This document shows positions 52,901 to 60,156 of a DNA stretch of 64,000 nt, piece by piece. The notes beneath the pieces were generated by a model. The model was given only the letters and a program-made list of their open reading frames with translations, did no database searches and had not been told where the DNA came from. The stretch's first letter is position 1. Every line of letters starts with the position of its first letter. Source of the stretch: Frateuria_A sp051900535 (GTDB taxonomy: Bacteria; Pseudomonadota; Gammaproteobacteria; Xanthomonadales; Rhodanobacteraceae); NCBI RefSeq assembly GCF_051900535.1, contig NZ_JBHZGI010000002.1, positions 248,001-312,000 of the forward strand. The letters are read 5' to 3'. Made by a program: the position numbers and the translations under genes.

Positions 52901-53479
52901 CTACGGCGTCCACTCGTGCGCGAATCGCTGCAACTGCGGGAAGAACGCATCGAAGCGCGCCTGCAGCGGAGCATCCATTTCCTGCAGCACTGGCAGCATC
53001 CGGTCCAACGGGTTGTCGCGTTGCAGGCGCTGCCCGATGCCGGCGAGCGCGCGATCGAGCACCACCGGCTCGGCATACGCGGCCGGCAGGTCATTGGCCT
53101 GCATGTAGAGCGCGAAACGCCGCGCGGTGACCGGCAACAGCGCGTCCTGCCGGCGCAACAGCTCGCGCAGGTCGGTCGAGAAGGCCGGCAACGGCAACGG
53201 CGACCAGCGCGCGAAGTCACGCGCCAGCAGATGGTCGAACCACATGTCCAGCGCGATGCCGGCATAACGCCGGTACGGCGGCTCGAACAACGCGCGCGCC
53301 GCCAGTACCTCGGGGTGGCGGTCGGTATACCCATCGATCGCCCGGTGCAGCGCAATGCCCTCGCGCACCCCTGTCGGCAACGCGGCATCCGGCGTGCCCC
53401 GCACGAAGTCACCGAGCACTCCGCCCAGGATCCGGCCCTCGTCGGCACCGGCCAGCAGCGCATGGGCCAGGTGGTTCAT
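52901..53479 (-). CDS. acpH: Acyl carrier protein phosphodiesterase
   Basis: A 192-aa HD-like enzyme: MNHLAHALLAG at the start, GGVLGDFVRG, ALHRAIDGYTDRHP and DMWFDHLLARDF carry the conserved His/Asp metal ligands of the AcpH family. It removes the 4'-phosphopantetheine arm from ACP. The ATG at 53479 is preceded by GCCGGGAGA. It is divergent from the following alpha/beta hydrolase gene. Confidence 0.93.
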   Translation of the reverse strand: MNHLAHALLAGADEGRILGGVLGDFVRGTPDAALPTGVREGIALHRAIDGYTDRHPEVLAARALFEPPYRRYAGIALDMWFDHLLARDFARWSPLPLPAFSTDLRELLRRQDALLPVTARRFALYMQANDLPAAYAEPVVLDRALAGIGQRLQRDNPLDRMLPVLQEMDAPLQARFDAFFPQLQRFAHEWTP

Positions 53480-53533
53480 GCCATCTCCCGGCACCACGGC
53501 CGGTGCACGGCCGCGACGGTTATCATTGTGCGC

Positions 53534-54223
53534 ATGACGCCCACCACCGTTCCCGACAATCCCGCCGCGTTCCCGATTGAAGAGGCGAGCTTCGCGCTCG
53601 ACGGCCCCGCCGGCAAGCTGGAGGCGATCAGCGACGTCGCCGCGCCGGAGGAGGCGCGCCGCGGCGTGGCGGTGATCTGCCATCCCAACCCCGTGCAGGG
53701 CGGCACCATGCACAACAAGGTGGTGACGATGGTCGAGCGCAGCCTGCGCGAGTCGGGGCTCGATACCGTGCGTTTCAACTTCCGCGGCACCGGCGCCTCC
53801 GAAGGCAGCTACGACGAAGGCAACGGCGAGAGCGAGGACCTGGCGGCGGTGGCCGCCTGGGTACGCCGCGTGCGTCAAGACGACGTGCTGTGGCTGGCCG
53901 GGTTTTCCTTCGGCAGCTACGTGACGATCCGCAACGCGGTGCGCCTGGGTGCCGCCGCGCTGGTGAGCATCGCGCCGCCGGCGGGGCGTTTCGCGTTGAC
54001 CGGGATCGAGCCGCCGCAGTGCCCCTGGCTGATCGTGCAGGGCGAAGCCGACGAAGTGGTCGAACCGCAGGCGGTGTTCGACTGGATCGACAGCCTGCCG
54101 GTCGAGCCGGAAGTGGTGCGCATGCCCGAGACCAGCCATTTCTTCCACCGCCGGCTGATGGATCTGCGCGGCGCGGTCAAGCATGCGGTGCAGCCGTGGC
54201 TGCCGCCGCCGCGCAACGGATGA
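53534..54223 (+). CDS. Cytosolic alpha/beta hydrolase
   Basis: A 229-aa hydrolase of the small YfhR/DUF-like group with CHPNPVQGGTMHNKVV near the N-terminus, RFNFRGTGASEG, the nucleophile elbow GFSFGS, an acidic residue in VQGEADEVVEP and a histidine in PETSHFFHRRL. No signal peptide is seen. The substrate is unknown. The ATG at 53534 follows a likely -10-like TATCAT by only 8 bp, so a leaderless or very short-leader mRNA is possible. Confidence 0.9.
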   Translation: MTPTTVPDNPAAFPIEEASFALDGPAGKLEAISDVAAPEEARRGVAVICHPNPVQGGTMHNKVVTMVERSLRESGLDTVRFNFRGTGASEGSYDEGNGESEDLAAVAAWVRRVRQDDVLWLAGFSFGSYVTIRNAVRLGAAALVSIAPPAGRFALTGIEPPQCPWLIVQGEADEVVEPQAVFDWIDSLPVEPEVVRMPETSHFFHRRLMDLRGAVKHAVQPWLPPPRNG

Positions 54224-54335
54224 ACCGGTCCCGCTCCCCTTCTTTTGACGGAGGGGAGTTTTCGCGCGCACCCCGACCCTTTTCCAACCTCCCCTGGCGA
54301 ACAGTCGGAGGACCCGCCATGCCGAATTCCGCTCG

Positions 54336-55442
54336 ATGACCACCCTCACCCCCTCCGCCCGTTACCACGAAGGCGTCGTCGCGCACCGCTGGGAAGCCGA
54401 TCCGGCGCAGCTTGCCGTGCTGCCGGAGTTCGATCGCATGCACGCGGCGCTATGTGCTCCAATGGAGGACGGCGGCCTGTTCGGACGGCTGAAATCGCTG
54501 TTCGGCGACGACGAGCGTGCGCCGGTGCCGGGCCTGTACCTGTGGGGCAGCGTCGGCCGCGGCAAGACCTTCCTGATGGACCTGTTCGCCGCCAGCCTGC
54601 CGCATGGCGTGGCGCTGCGGCGGCACTACCACCGTTTCATGGGCGAGGTGCACGCGCACCTGCGCGAGCTCGGCGAACGTGCCGATCCCCTGGAGGACGT
54701 GGCCGAAGGCCTGGCCGCTCGCTGCCGCGTTCTTTGCCTGGACGAGTTCCTGGTCAACGACATCGGCGATGCGATGGTCCTGGCCAACCTGCTCGACGCG
54801 CTGTTCCGCCGTGGCGTGGCGCTGGTCACCACCTCCAACACGCCGCCGCAGAACCTCTATCGGGACGGCCTGCAGCGCGCCCGCTTCCTGCCCGCCATCG
54901 CGCTGATCGAGAAGCACTGCCGGGTGGTGGAGATGGTCTCGCCGCACGACTGGCGCCTGCGCGCGCTGACCCAGGCGCCGGTTTACCTGACTCCGCCGGG
55001 CGCCGAGGCCGAACGCGCACTCGCGCGCGTCTTCGCCAGCCAGTCGCAAGGCGACGGGCAGGACGGCGGGACGCTGGACATCAACGGCCGTCCGATTCCG
55101 GTGCGCCGGCAGGCGCCGGGCGTGCTGTGGTTCGACTTCGACGCCCTGTGCGAGGGCCCGCGCGCCGTCTCCGACTACATCGCGCTCGCGCGTCGGGTGC
55201 CCACCGTGATCGTCTCCAACGTGCCGCAGTTTTCCGTCTACAGCGAGGACGCCGCGCGGCGGTTCGTGCTCATGGTGGACGAGTTCTACGACCGCCTCGT
55301 CAAGCTGGTGCTTTCGGCCGCCGCGCCGATCACCGAGCTGTACGACGGCGAGCGGCATCGCGCCGAATTCAGCCGCACCGAATCGCGGCTGATCGAGATG
55401 CAGAGCGAGGAGTACCTGGCGCTGCCGCACCGGCCCGAATAG
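54336..55442 (+). CDS. zapE: Cell division protein ZapE (AFG1-like ATPase)
   Basis: A 368-aa AFG1-type ATPase: Walker A GSVGRGKT at residues 71-78, Walker B VLCLDEFLVND, sensor region VTTSNTPPQNLYRDGLQRARFLP. ZapE destabilises FtsZ polymers and is needed under stress or low oxygen in E. coli. Length and motifs fit without gaps. It stands between a hydrolase gene and a cyclic-di-GMP gene. Confidence 0.95.
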   Translation: MTTLTPSARYHEGVVAHRWEADPAQLAVLPEFDRMHAALCAPMEDGGLFGRLKSLFGDDERAPVPGLYLWGSVGRGKTFLMDLFAASLPHGVALRRHYHRFMGEVHAHLRELGERADPLEDVAEGLAARCRVLCLDEFLVNDIGDAMVLANLLDALFRRGVALVTTSNTPPQNLYRDGLQRARFLPAIALIEKHCRVVEMVSPHDWRLRALTQAPVYLTPPGAEAERALARVFASQSQGDGQDGGTLDINGRPIPVRRQAPGVLWFDFDALCEGPRAVSDYIALARRVPTVIVSNVPQFSVYSEDAARRFVLMVDEFYDRLVKLVLSAAAPITELYDGERHRAEFSRTESRLIEMQSEEYLALPHRPE

Positions 55443-55586
55443 GCCCGGTCCGCAGAAGGCCCCGCCACCTCGCGCGGCAGCCTTCGCACTTTCCCATTTT
55501 TCGCATTGCGGCTGCCGACGCGGCCGAAGTACTCTGGCCGACGGGTTACAAGCGGTTCCCACCTGGTCGGCCGGAGGGAGAACGCC

Positions 55587-57410
55587 ATGCATACGACCAT
55601 GGAGCACGCGCTGGAAGCGACGTTCATGGACAGGGACACCGCTCCTGGCGACGGGGCAGACCCGTTGGCCACGACCGACCATTACACCGTGCCCGGCTTC
55701 GATGCCGTCGCCCACCTGGCTGCCGCTTCGCTCGGCGTGGCGATGGTCGCTCTGGTGCTCGATGGCGGCAGCGCCTACTGGTACAGCAGCGATGCGGGCC
55801 CGCAGGCCCCCCATGTGCTGCATCCGCTCTACCTGGAGGCGGCGCGCCGCGGCGCCGGCCAGGTGCTGCCCGACATCGCCGCCGACGCGCGCTACCGCGA
55901 CACGCCGCCGCTCACCGGCCCCTCGCCGGCCAGCTTGCGCTTCTTCGCCTGCGAACCCGTGTTCACCCTGAGCGGCCGCCACGTCGGCGCGCTATGCGTG
56001 ATGGATCACGCGCCACGCAGCGGCCTGGACGAGGCGGGGCTGGCCGCGCTGCGCGACGCCGCGCGCCTGGCCGGCGCCGGCGTGGTGCTGGGCGGCTATC
56101 TGGGACGCACCGATCCGGTCACCCAGCTGCCGCATCGCAGCGCGTTCTTCGAGGACCTGCGCAACCGACACAAGAACGGCGTGCAGCGCGCATGGCTGAT
56201 CGCCATCGAAGTGGCCCCGGTGGAGCGCTTCAATGCCTTCGTGCGCGCGATGGGCTTTGCCTACGCGGACGAACTGATGCGCGCGGTGGCCGCGCGCGTG
56301 CAGGACTGGATGCCGGCGCGCACCAACCTCTTCCAGGTCGGCGTCACCCGCTTCGCCGCCGTGCTGCCGGACGGGGGCCAGCCGCTGGAAACGAGCCAGC
56401 TGGACGCGCTGGTGGCCCGCCTGCGCACGCCGTTCGATTGCCTGGACATCCCGCTCACGCTGCAGCCGGGTGTCGGTCTGCTCGACCTGGACGTGCGCCA
56501 GCTCGACGGCGCCGATCCGCTGCGCCAGGTGATGAGCGCCTCGTACGCCGCCCAGCGCAGTCCGCGCGGCTGGGCGCTGTACGAGCGCAGCCAGGACGAA
56601 CGGCACCGGCAGGAGTTCTTCCTGGTCACCGAGCTTGCGGCCGCCCTGACCGAGCGCACCGAGCTCTATCTGCACTACCAGCCGCGCGTGCGCCTGAGCG
56701 ACGGCCGTTGCGTCGCCCTGGAAGCGCTTGCACGCTGGCGCCATCCGACCCTGGGCGAGGTGCCGCCGGGCCAGTTCGTGCCGCTGGCCGAGCGCGCCGG
56801 GCTGATGCGTTCGCTGACCGGCTGGGTGCTCGACCACGGCGTCGCCCAGCTGGCCGCCTGGCGCCGCACCGGCTGCGACGTCGGCCTGTCGCTCAACATA
56901 TCCAACGCCGATTTCGACGCCGACCTGGTCACGCGCCTGCAGGACGTGGCGAGTCGCCACGGGGTCGATCCGCGCGTGCTGGAACTGGAGTTCACCGAAA
57001 GCACGTTGCTGGCGCACAGCGACGCCACGCGGCGCCACCTGGACGCGGTGCGCGAGCTGGGTACCGGCATCGCCATCGACGATTTCGGCACCGGCTACAG
57101 CAACCTCGCCTCGCTGCGGCAGATGCCCGCGACCTGCCTGAAGATCGACCAGTCTTTCGTGCGCGCGATGGACGCCAGCCGGCATGACGCGGCGATCGTG
57201 CGCTCGACCGCCGCACTCGCACACGACCTCGGCTTCCGCGTGGTGGTCGAGGGCGTGGAAAACCGGCGCATCTACGACACCGTGCGCCGCATGGCCTGCG
57301 ACGAGGTGCAGGGCTTCCACGTCTCGCGCCCCATGCCGGCTGCCGCCGTGCCGCCCTGGCTAGAGCGCTCGGCCGACTGGCACCAGATCGACGGCGAGGA
57401 CGCTCCGTGA
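55587..57410 (+). CDS. GAF-GGDEF(degenerate)-EAL protein, predicted cyclic-di-GMP phosphodiesterase
   Basis: A 607-aa cytosolic protein. A GAF-like sensor spans about residues 40-165 (ACEPVFTLSGRHVGALCVMD). The GGDEF domain follows, where the signature is replaced by GVTRF in LFQVGVTRFAAVLPD, so it cannot make cyclic di-GMP. The C-terminal EAL domain keeps the catalytic set: ALEALARWRHP, LSLNISNAD, ELEFTEST, IDDFGTGYSNL, KIDQSFV, VVEGVEN and DEVQGFHVSRP. CGGAGGGAG precedes the ATG at 55587. The stop overlaps a hemerythrin gene, which suggests an oxygen or NO input. Confidence 0.93.
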   Translation: MHTTMEHALEATFMDRDTAPGDGADPLATTDHYTVPGFDAVAHLAAASLGVAMVALVLDGGSAYWYSSDAGPQAPHVLHPLYLEAARRGAGQVLPDIAADARYRDTPPLTGPSPASLRFFACEPVFTLSGRHVGALCVMDHAPRSGLDEAGLAALRDAARLAGAGVVLGGYLGRTDPVTQLPHRSAFFEDLRNRHKNGVQRAWLIAIEVAPVERFNAFVRAMGFAYADELMRAVAARVQDWMPARTNLFQVGVTRFAAVLPDGGQPLETSQLDALVARLRTPFDCLDIPLTLQPGVGLLDLDVRQLDGADPLRQVMSASYAAQRSPRGWALYERSQDERHRQEFFLVTELAAALTERTELYLHYQPRVRLSDGRCVALEALARWRHPTLGEVPPGQFVPLAERAGLMRSLTGWVLDHGVAQLAAWRRTGCDVGLSLNISNADFDADLVTRLQDVASRHGVDPRVLELEFTESTLLAHSDATRRHLDAVRELGTGIAIDDFGTGYSNLASLRQMPATCLKIDQSFVRAMDASRHDAAIVRSTAALAHDLGFRVVVEGVENRRIYDTVRRMACDEVQGFHVSRPMPAAAVPPWLERSADWHQIDGEDAP

Positions 57411-57805
57411 GGTTGACCGACATCCTGCGCGACCAGCATGCGCAGCTGTACGTCCTGCTCGACGAACTGCAAGGCCTGGGCCTGGCCGGCCCCGAGGGCG
57501 GCGAGCGATTGCGCAAGGCGAGGCAGGCGATGGTCGCGCACCTGACCCTGGAGGACAGCCGGCTCTATCCGGCGCTGCAAGCGCATCCATCCACCTCCGC
57601 CCTGGCCCGCCGCTATGTCGGGGAAATGCAGCAGCTGACGCCGGCGCTGCTGGCGTTCTTCGACGCCTACCACGAGGGCAATGCCGATGCGGAGGCCTTC
57701 TCGCGCAGCCTGGGGCAGTTGCTGGCGGAGCTGAAGCAGCGGATCAGCCGCGAGGAGGACCGGCTGTATCCGGCCTACGAGGCGCACTGCGAAAAAAGCG
57801 AGTGA
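57407..57805 (+). CDS. Hemerythrin HHE-domain protein
   Basis: A 132-aa four-helix protein. Candidate di-iron ligands are in LRDQHAQLYVLL, MVAHLTLEDSRLYP, FFDAYHEG and REEDRLYPAYEAH. The GTG start overlaps the EAL gene stop by 4 bp, so the two proteins are made together. Such proteins bind oxygen, NO or iron. A sensory or protective role beside the phosphodiesterase is inference. Confidence 0.88.
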   Translation: MRLTDILRDQHAQLYVLLDELQGLGLAGPEGGERLRKARQAMVAHLTLEDSRLYPALQAHPSTSALARRYVGEMQQLTPALLAFFDAYHEGNADAEAFSRSLGQLLAELKQRISREEDRLYPAYEAHCEKSE

Positions 57806-57862
57806 TGGAAGTGCCGCGGGCGGCGCCAGCCTTCCTGCCTGCGCGCACGACAGGACCGGCTT

Positions 57863-57916
57863 CCTGCAGGAGCGCACCTGTGCGTGGCCGCACGCTCGCG
57901 CACAGGTGCGTTCCTG
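57863..57916. repeat. REP-like inverted repeat (family D)
   Basis: TGCAGGAGCGCACCTGTGCG and CGCACAGGTGCGTTCCTGCA are complementary at 19 of 20 positions around a 14-nt loop, between convergent genes. The loop contains a further CGCACG/CGCGCA echo. Related to 22191-22247. Confidence 0.7.
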
Positions 57917-57938
57917 CACGGGGACGGGCCGGGACGCT

Positions 57939-58409
57939 TCAGTCGTGATGGGGCGCCTTCAGCACGCTGATCCTGCCGTTGGCTTCCAGCCGCACCTCGG
58001 CGACGTCGCCCACTTCGCGCAAGCCTTTCTCGCGCAGCACCCGGCAGAACGCCTCATCGGACATGTCGTGCTTGCGCAAGGCCCCCTCGATGATCCGTCC
58101 ATCGCGCGCGAGCAGGCTGGCCCTGCCCTCGATCACGCGATCGAACAATCGCCAGCGCGCGGCCACCCAGGCGATGGCCTTGTCCAGCAGGAAGATCGCC
58201 AGCACGCCGATGATCGCCGCAAGGGGCGCCTTGTCGTCGCCGATGATCGCCGTGCGCAGCGTACCCCCGACCAGCATGAGCACCACGATGTCGAACGTCG
58301 TCATTTCGCCGAACGAACGCTTGCCCAGCAGCCGCAGCAGGAGCAACAGGCCCAGATACACCCCCGCCCCGCGCAGTGCATACACCCACCACGGGTCCGA
58401 CAGGTGCAT
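57939..58409 (-). CDS. DUF421 (YetF-like) membrane protein
   Basis: A 156-aa protein. Three hydrophobic segments (residues about 10-75) are followed by a soluble domain of about 75 residues. GKRSFGEMTTFDIVVLMLVGG is the family hallmark in the membrane part, and RASLLARDGRIIEGALRKHDMS opens the soluble part. YetF-type proteins have been linked to spore or stress physiology but lack a defined activity. It starts 4 bp after the SDR gene ends, so they are cotranscribed. Confidence 0.9.
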   Translation of the reverse strand: MHLSDPWWVYALRGAGVYLGLLLLLRLLGKRSFGEMTTFDIVVLMLVGGTLRTAIIGDDKAPLAAIIGVLAIFLLDKAIAWVAARWRLFDRVIEGRASLLARDGRIIEGALRKHDMSDEAFCRVLREKGLREVGDVAEVRLEANGRISVLKAPHHD

Positions 58410-58413
58410 GGCG

Positions 58414-59430
58414 TCAGCCGGTCGAGCCGCCCATCACCGGCACGATCGCGCCGCTGATGTAGCTGGAGCAGCTGGGCGCGGCGAGGAACACGTAGGCCGG
58501 CGAAAGCTCCTCGGGCTGCGCCGGTCGCCCCATCGGATTCTTCGAACCGAACTTGCTTACGCCCTTGGCCGGCTTGTCGGCCGGATTGAGCGGCGTCCAT
58601 ACCGGCCCCGGCGCCACCGCGTTCACCCGGATGCCGCGCGACACCAGGTTGCTTGCCAGCGACATGGTGAAGGCGTGGATCGCGCCCTTGGTCGCGGAGT
58701 AGTCGAGCAGGTTCGCGTTGCCGAACAGGCCGGTTTCCGAACCGGTGTTGATGATCGAGCTGCCTTCGCGCAGGTGCGGGAGCGCGGCCTTGGCCATGTG
58801 GAAATAGCCATAGATGTTGGTGCGCATGGTGAGGTCGAAGTGTTCCTCGGTGATGTCCTCCAGCGCGTCGGCGTGCTCCTGGAAAGCGGCGTTGTTGACC
58901 AGGACGTCCAGACGGCCGAACTCGTCCACCGTTTGCTGCACGGCCTGCTCGCAGAAGCCCGGATCCTTCACGTCGCCGCGGATCAGCAGGCAGCGGCGGC
59001 CTTCCTTCTCGACATGGCGCCTGGTCTCGCGCGCGTCCTCGTCCTCGGACAGGTACACCACCGCCACGTCCGCGCCCTCGCGGGCGAACAACACGGCCAC
59101 CGCGCGGCCGATGCCCGAGTCGGCGCCGGTGACGATCGCCGCCATGTCTTCGAGTTTTCCGCTGCCACGGTAGTCGGGCGCCAGGAATTGCGGGCGCGGC
59201 TTGAGCTTGGCCTCCTTGCCCGGCTTGCTCAGGTGCTGCTCGGGCAACGGCGGGCGCGGCCTGGCGCGCGTGCTGGTCTGGCCAGGCTGTTTCTTTGCGG
59301 CGCTCTTGCCAGCCGGTTTCGATGCCTGCTTCTGCTTGTCCTTGGCGTCGATGCGCGATTGCACCCGGCGTTCTTTCGCTACCGCCTTGCCGGCGCCGCT
59401 GCCGCCTTTGGCGGTTTTCGTCGTGGCCAT
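58414..59430 (-). CDS. SDR family oxidoreductase with long basic N-terminal tail
   Basis: A 338-aa classical SDR of the YghA / general-stress type: TGADSGIGRAVAVLFAREGA for cofactor binding, NNAAFQ, INTGSETGLFG, catalytic YSATKGA and VNAVAPGPVWTPL. The first 90 or so residues are a Lys/Ala/Gly/Pro-rich, probably disordered tail (KQKQASKPAGKSAAKKQ), much longer than in E. coli YghA. Two adjacent ATGs occur. The second, at 59430, sits at the better distance from GGGAG. It would use NAD(P)H on aldehydes or sugars; the exact substrate is unknown. Confidence 0.9.
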   Translation of the reverse strand: MATTKTAKGGSGAGKAVAKERRVQSRIDAKDKQKQASKPAGKSAAKKQPGQTSTRARPRPPLPEQHLSKPGKEAKLKPRPQFLAPDYRGSGKLEDMAAIVTGADSGIGRAVAVLFAREGADVAVVYLSEDEDARETRRHVEKEGRRCLLIRGDVKDPGFCEQAVQQTVDEFGRLDVLVNNAAFQEHADALEDITEEHFDLTMRTNIYGYFHMAKAALPHLREGSSIINTGSETGLFGNANLLDYSATKGAIHAFTMSLASNLVSRGIRVNAVAPGPVWTPLNPADKPAKGVSKFGSKNPMGRPAQPEELSPAYVFLAAPSCSSYISGAIVPVMGGSTG

Positions 59431-59677
59431 CATCCGCTCCCGCTGTGGCTGGGTATGGCTCGCGACGATAGGCAGCGCGCCGTGGGGGACAAGTGAGCGC
59501 AGCGTTGCGGCCGGGAACTCGTGCCAAAGGAGCACTTGTTGGCACCTTCCGCCGCATTCGAAAGGGGAAGTGCCGGCAAGGGGGCACTGCGCGATCACGG
59601 CCCTTGCCAGTCCCATAGGGAAGGTGCCCGAACGCGGGCGGAGCGCTTTTGGTGACCGTCGACCACTAAATGTTGGG

Positions 59678-59706
59678 TTGACCGTCGCCCAAAGCCCAGA
59701 TATGTT
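59678..59706 (+). promoter_or_regulatory. Promoter upstream of the cobalamin riboswitch
   Basis: TTGACC (59678-59683) and TATGTT (59701-59706) are separated by exactly 17 bp. This places the start of transcription near 59713, at the first base of the riboswitch. The -35 matches five of six bases and the -10 four of six. Confidence 0.6.
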
Positions 59707-59713
59707 GTGCCTC

Positions 59714-59905
59714 GTCGGTGCCCGTCCAGACGCGACTGTCGGTCGGGCTTAAAAGGGAATCCGGTGTAAATCCGGAACTGCCCCGCAGCGGTAAGCGGAA
59801 ACGAACGTCCTCACATGCACTGGGTCGCAGCGCCTGGGAAGCGAGGGCAAGTAGGTGGGTCGACCGACCCGCGTCCGCGAAGTCCGAAGACCTGCCGGCA
59901 CGCCG
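59714..59905 (+). ncRNA. Cobalamin (AdoCbl) riboswitch controlling nrdA
   Basis: The B12-box elements appear in order: GGGAATCCGGTGTAAATCCG, then GAACTGCCCCGCAGCGGTAA, and at the end GTCCGAAGACCTGCCGGCA. A closing helix can form between GTGCC (59718-59722) and GGCAC (59897-59901). Adenosylcobalamin binding normally shuts off the downstream gene, here nrdA, whose TTG start lies about 250 nt further on. That leader (59906-60156) holds no gene. It does hold a perfect 10-bp hairpin directly after the aptamer. I cannot tell whether control is by termination or by masking of the GGAG at 60145-60148. Confidence 0.93.
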
Positions 59906-59920
59906 GGCCCCAAGGGCTGG

Positions 59921-59946
59921 CGGTCGCGTCGCATGAGACGCGACCG
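59921..59946 (+). promoter_or_regulatory. Hairpin immediately downstream of the riboswitch
   Basis: CGGTCGCGTC and GACGCGACCG pair perfectly over 10 bp around the loop GCATGA, 15 nt after the aptamer. No T-run follows. It may be part of the expression platform. Confidence 0.5.
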
Positions 59947-60156
59947 TCCGATCCTGATGCGGCCCGGCGCGGGTGACCGCTTCCGCGGGGAGGCGCGTTG
60001 CATGCGGGCGTTCTGGCGCCCGCGTGGGCGTGCCGTCCGTCGGAAGCGAGCCCTCAGGCCCTGCGCGCGGGAGCAGGCGTTTGACGTTTTTGGAACCGTC
60101 GCGTCGGTGCGTTCTCCTCCGTACCGGCGCGGCGGCTTCCCTCCCGGAGACCCGCA

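Noticed and set aside
59666..59680. Possible NrdR box (CACTAAATGTTGG) before nrdA
   Set aside because: Only a loose match to the NrdR palindrome and no second box at the expected spacing. The B12 riboswitch already explains regulation.
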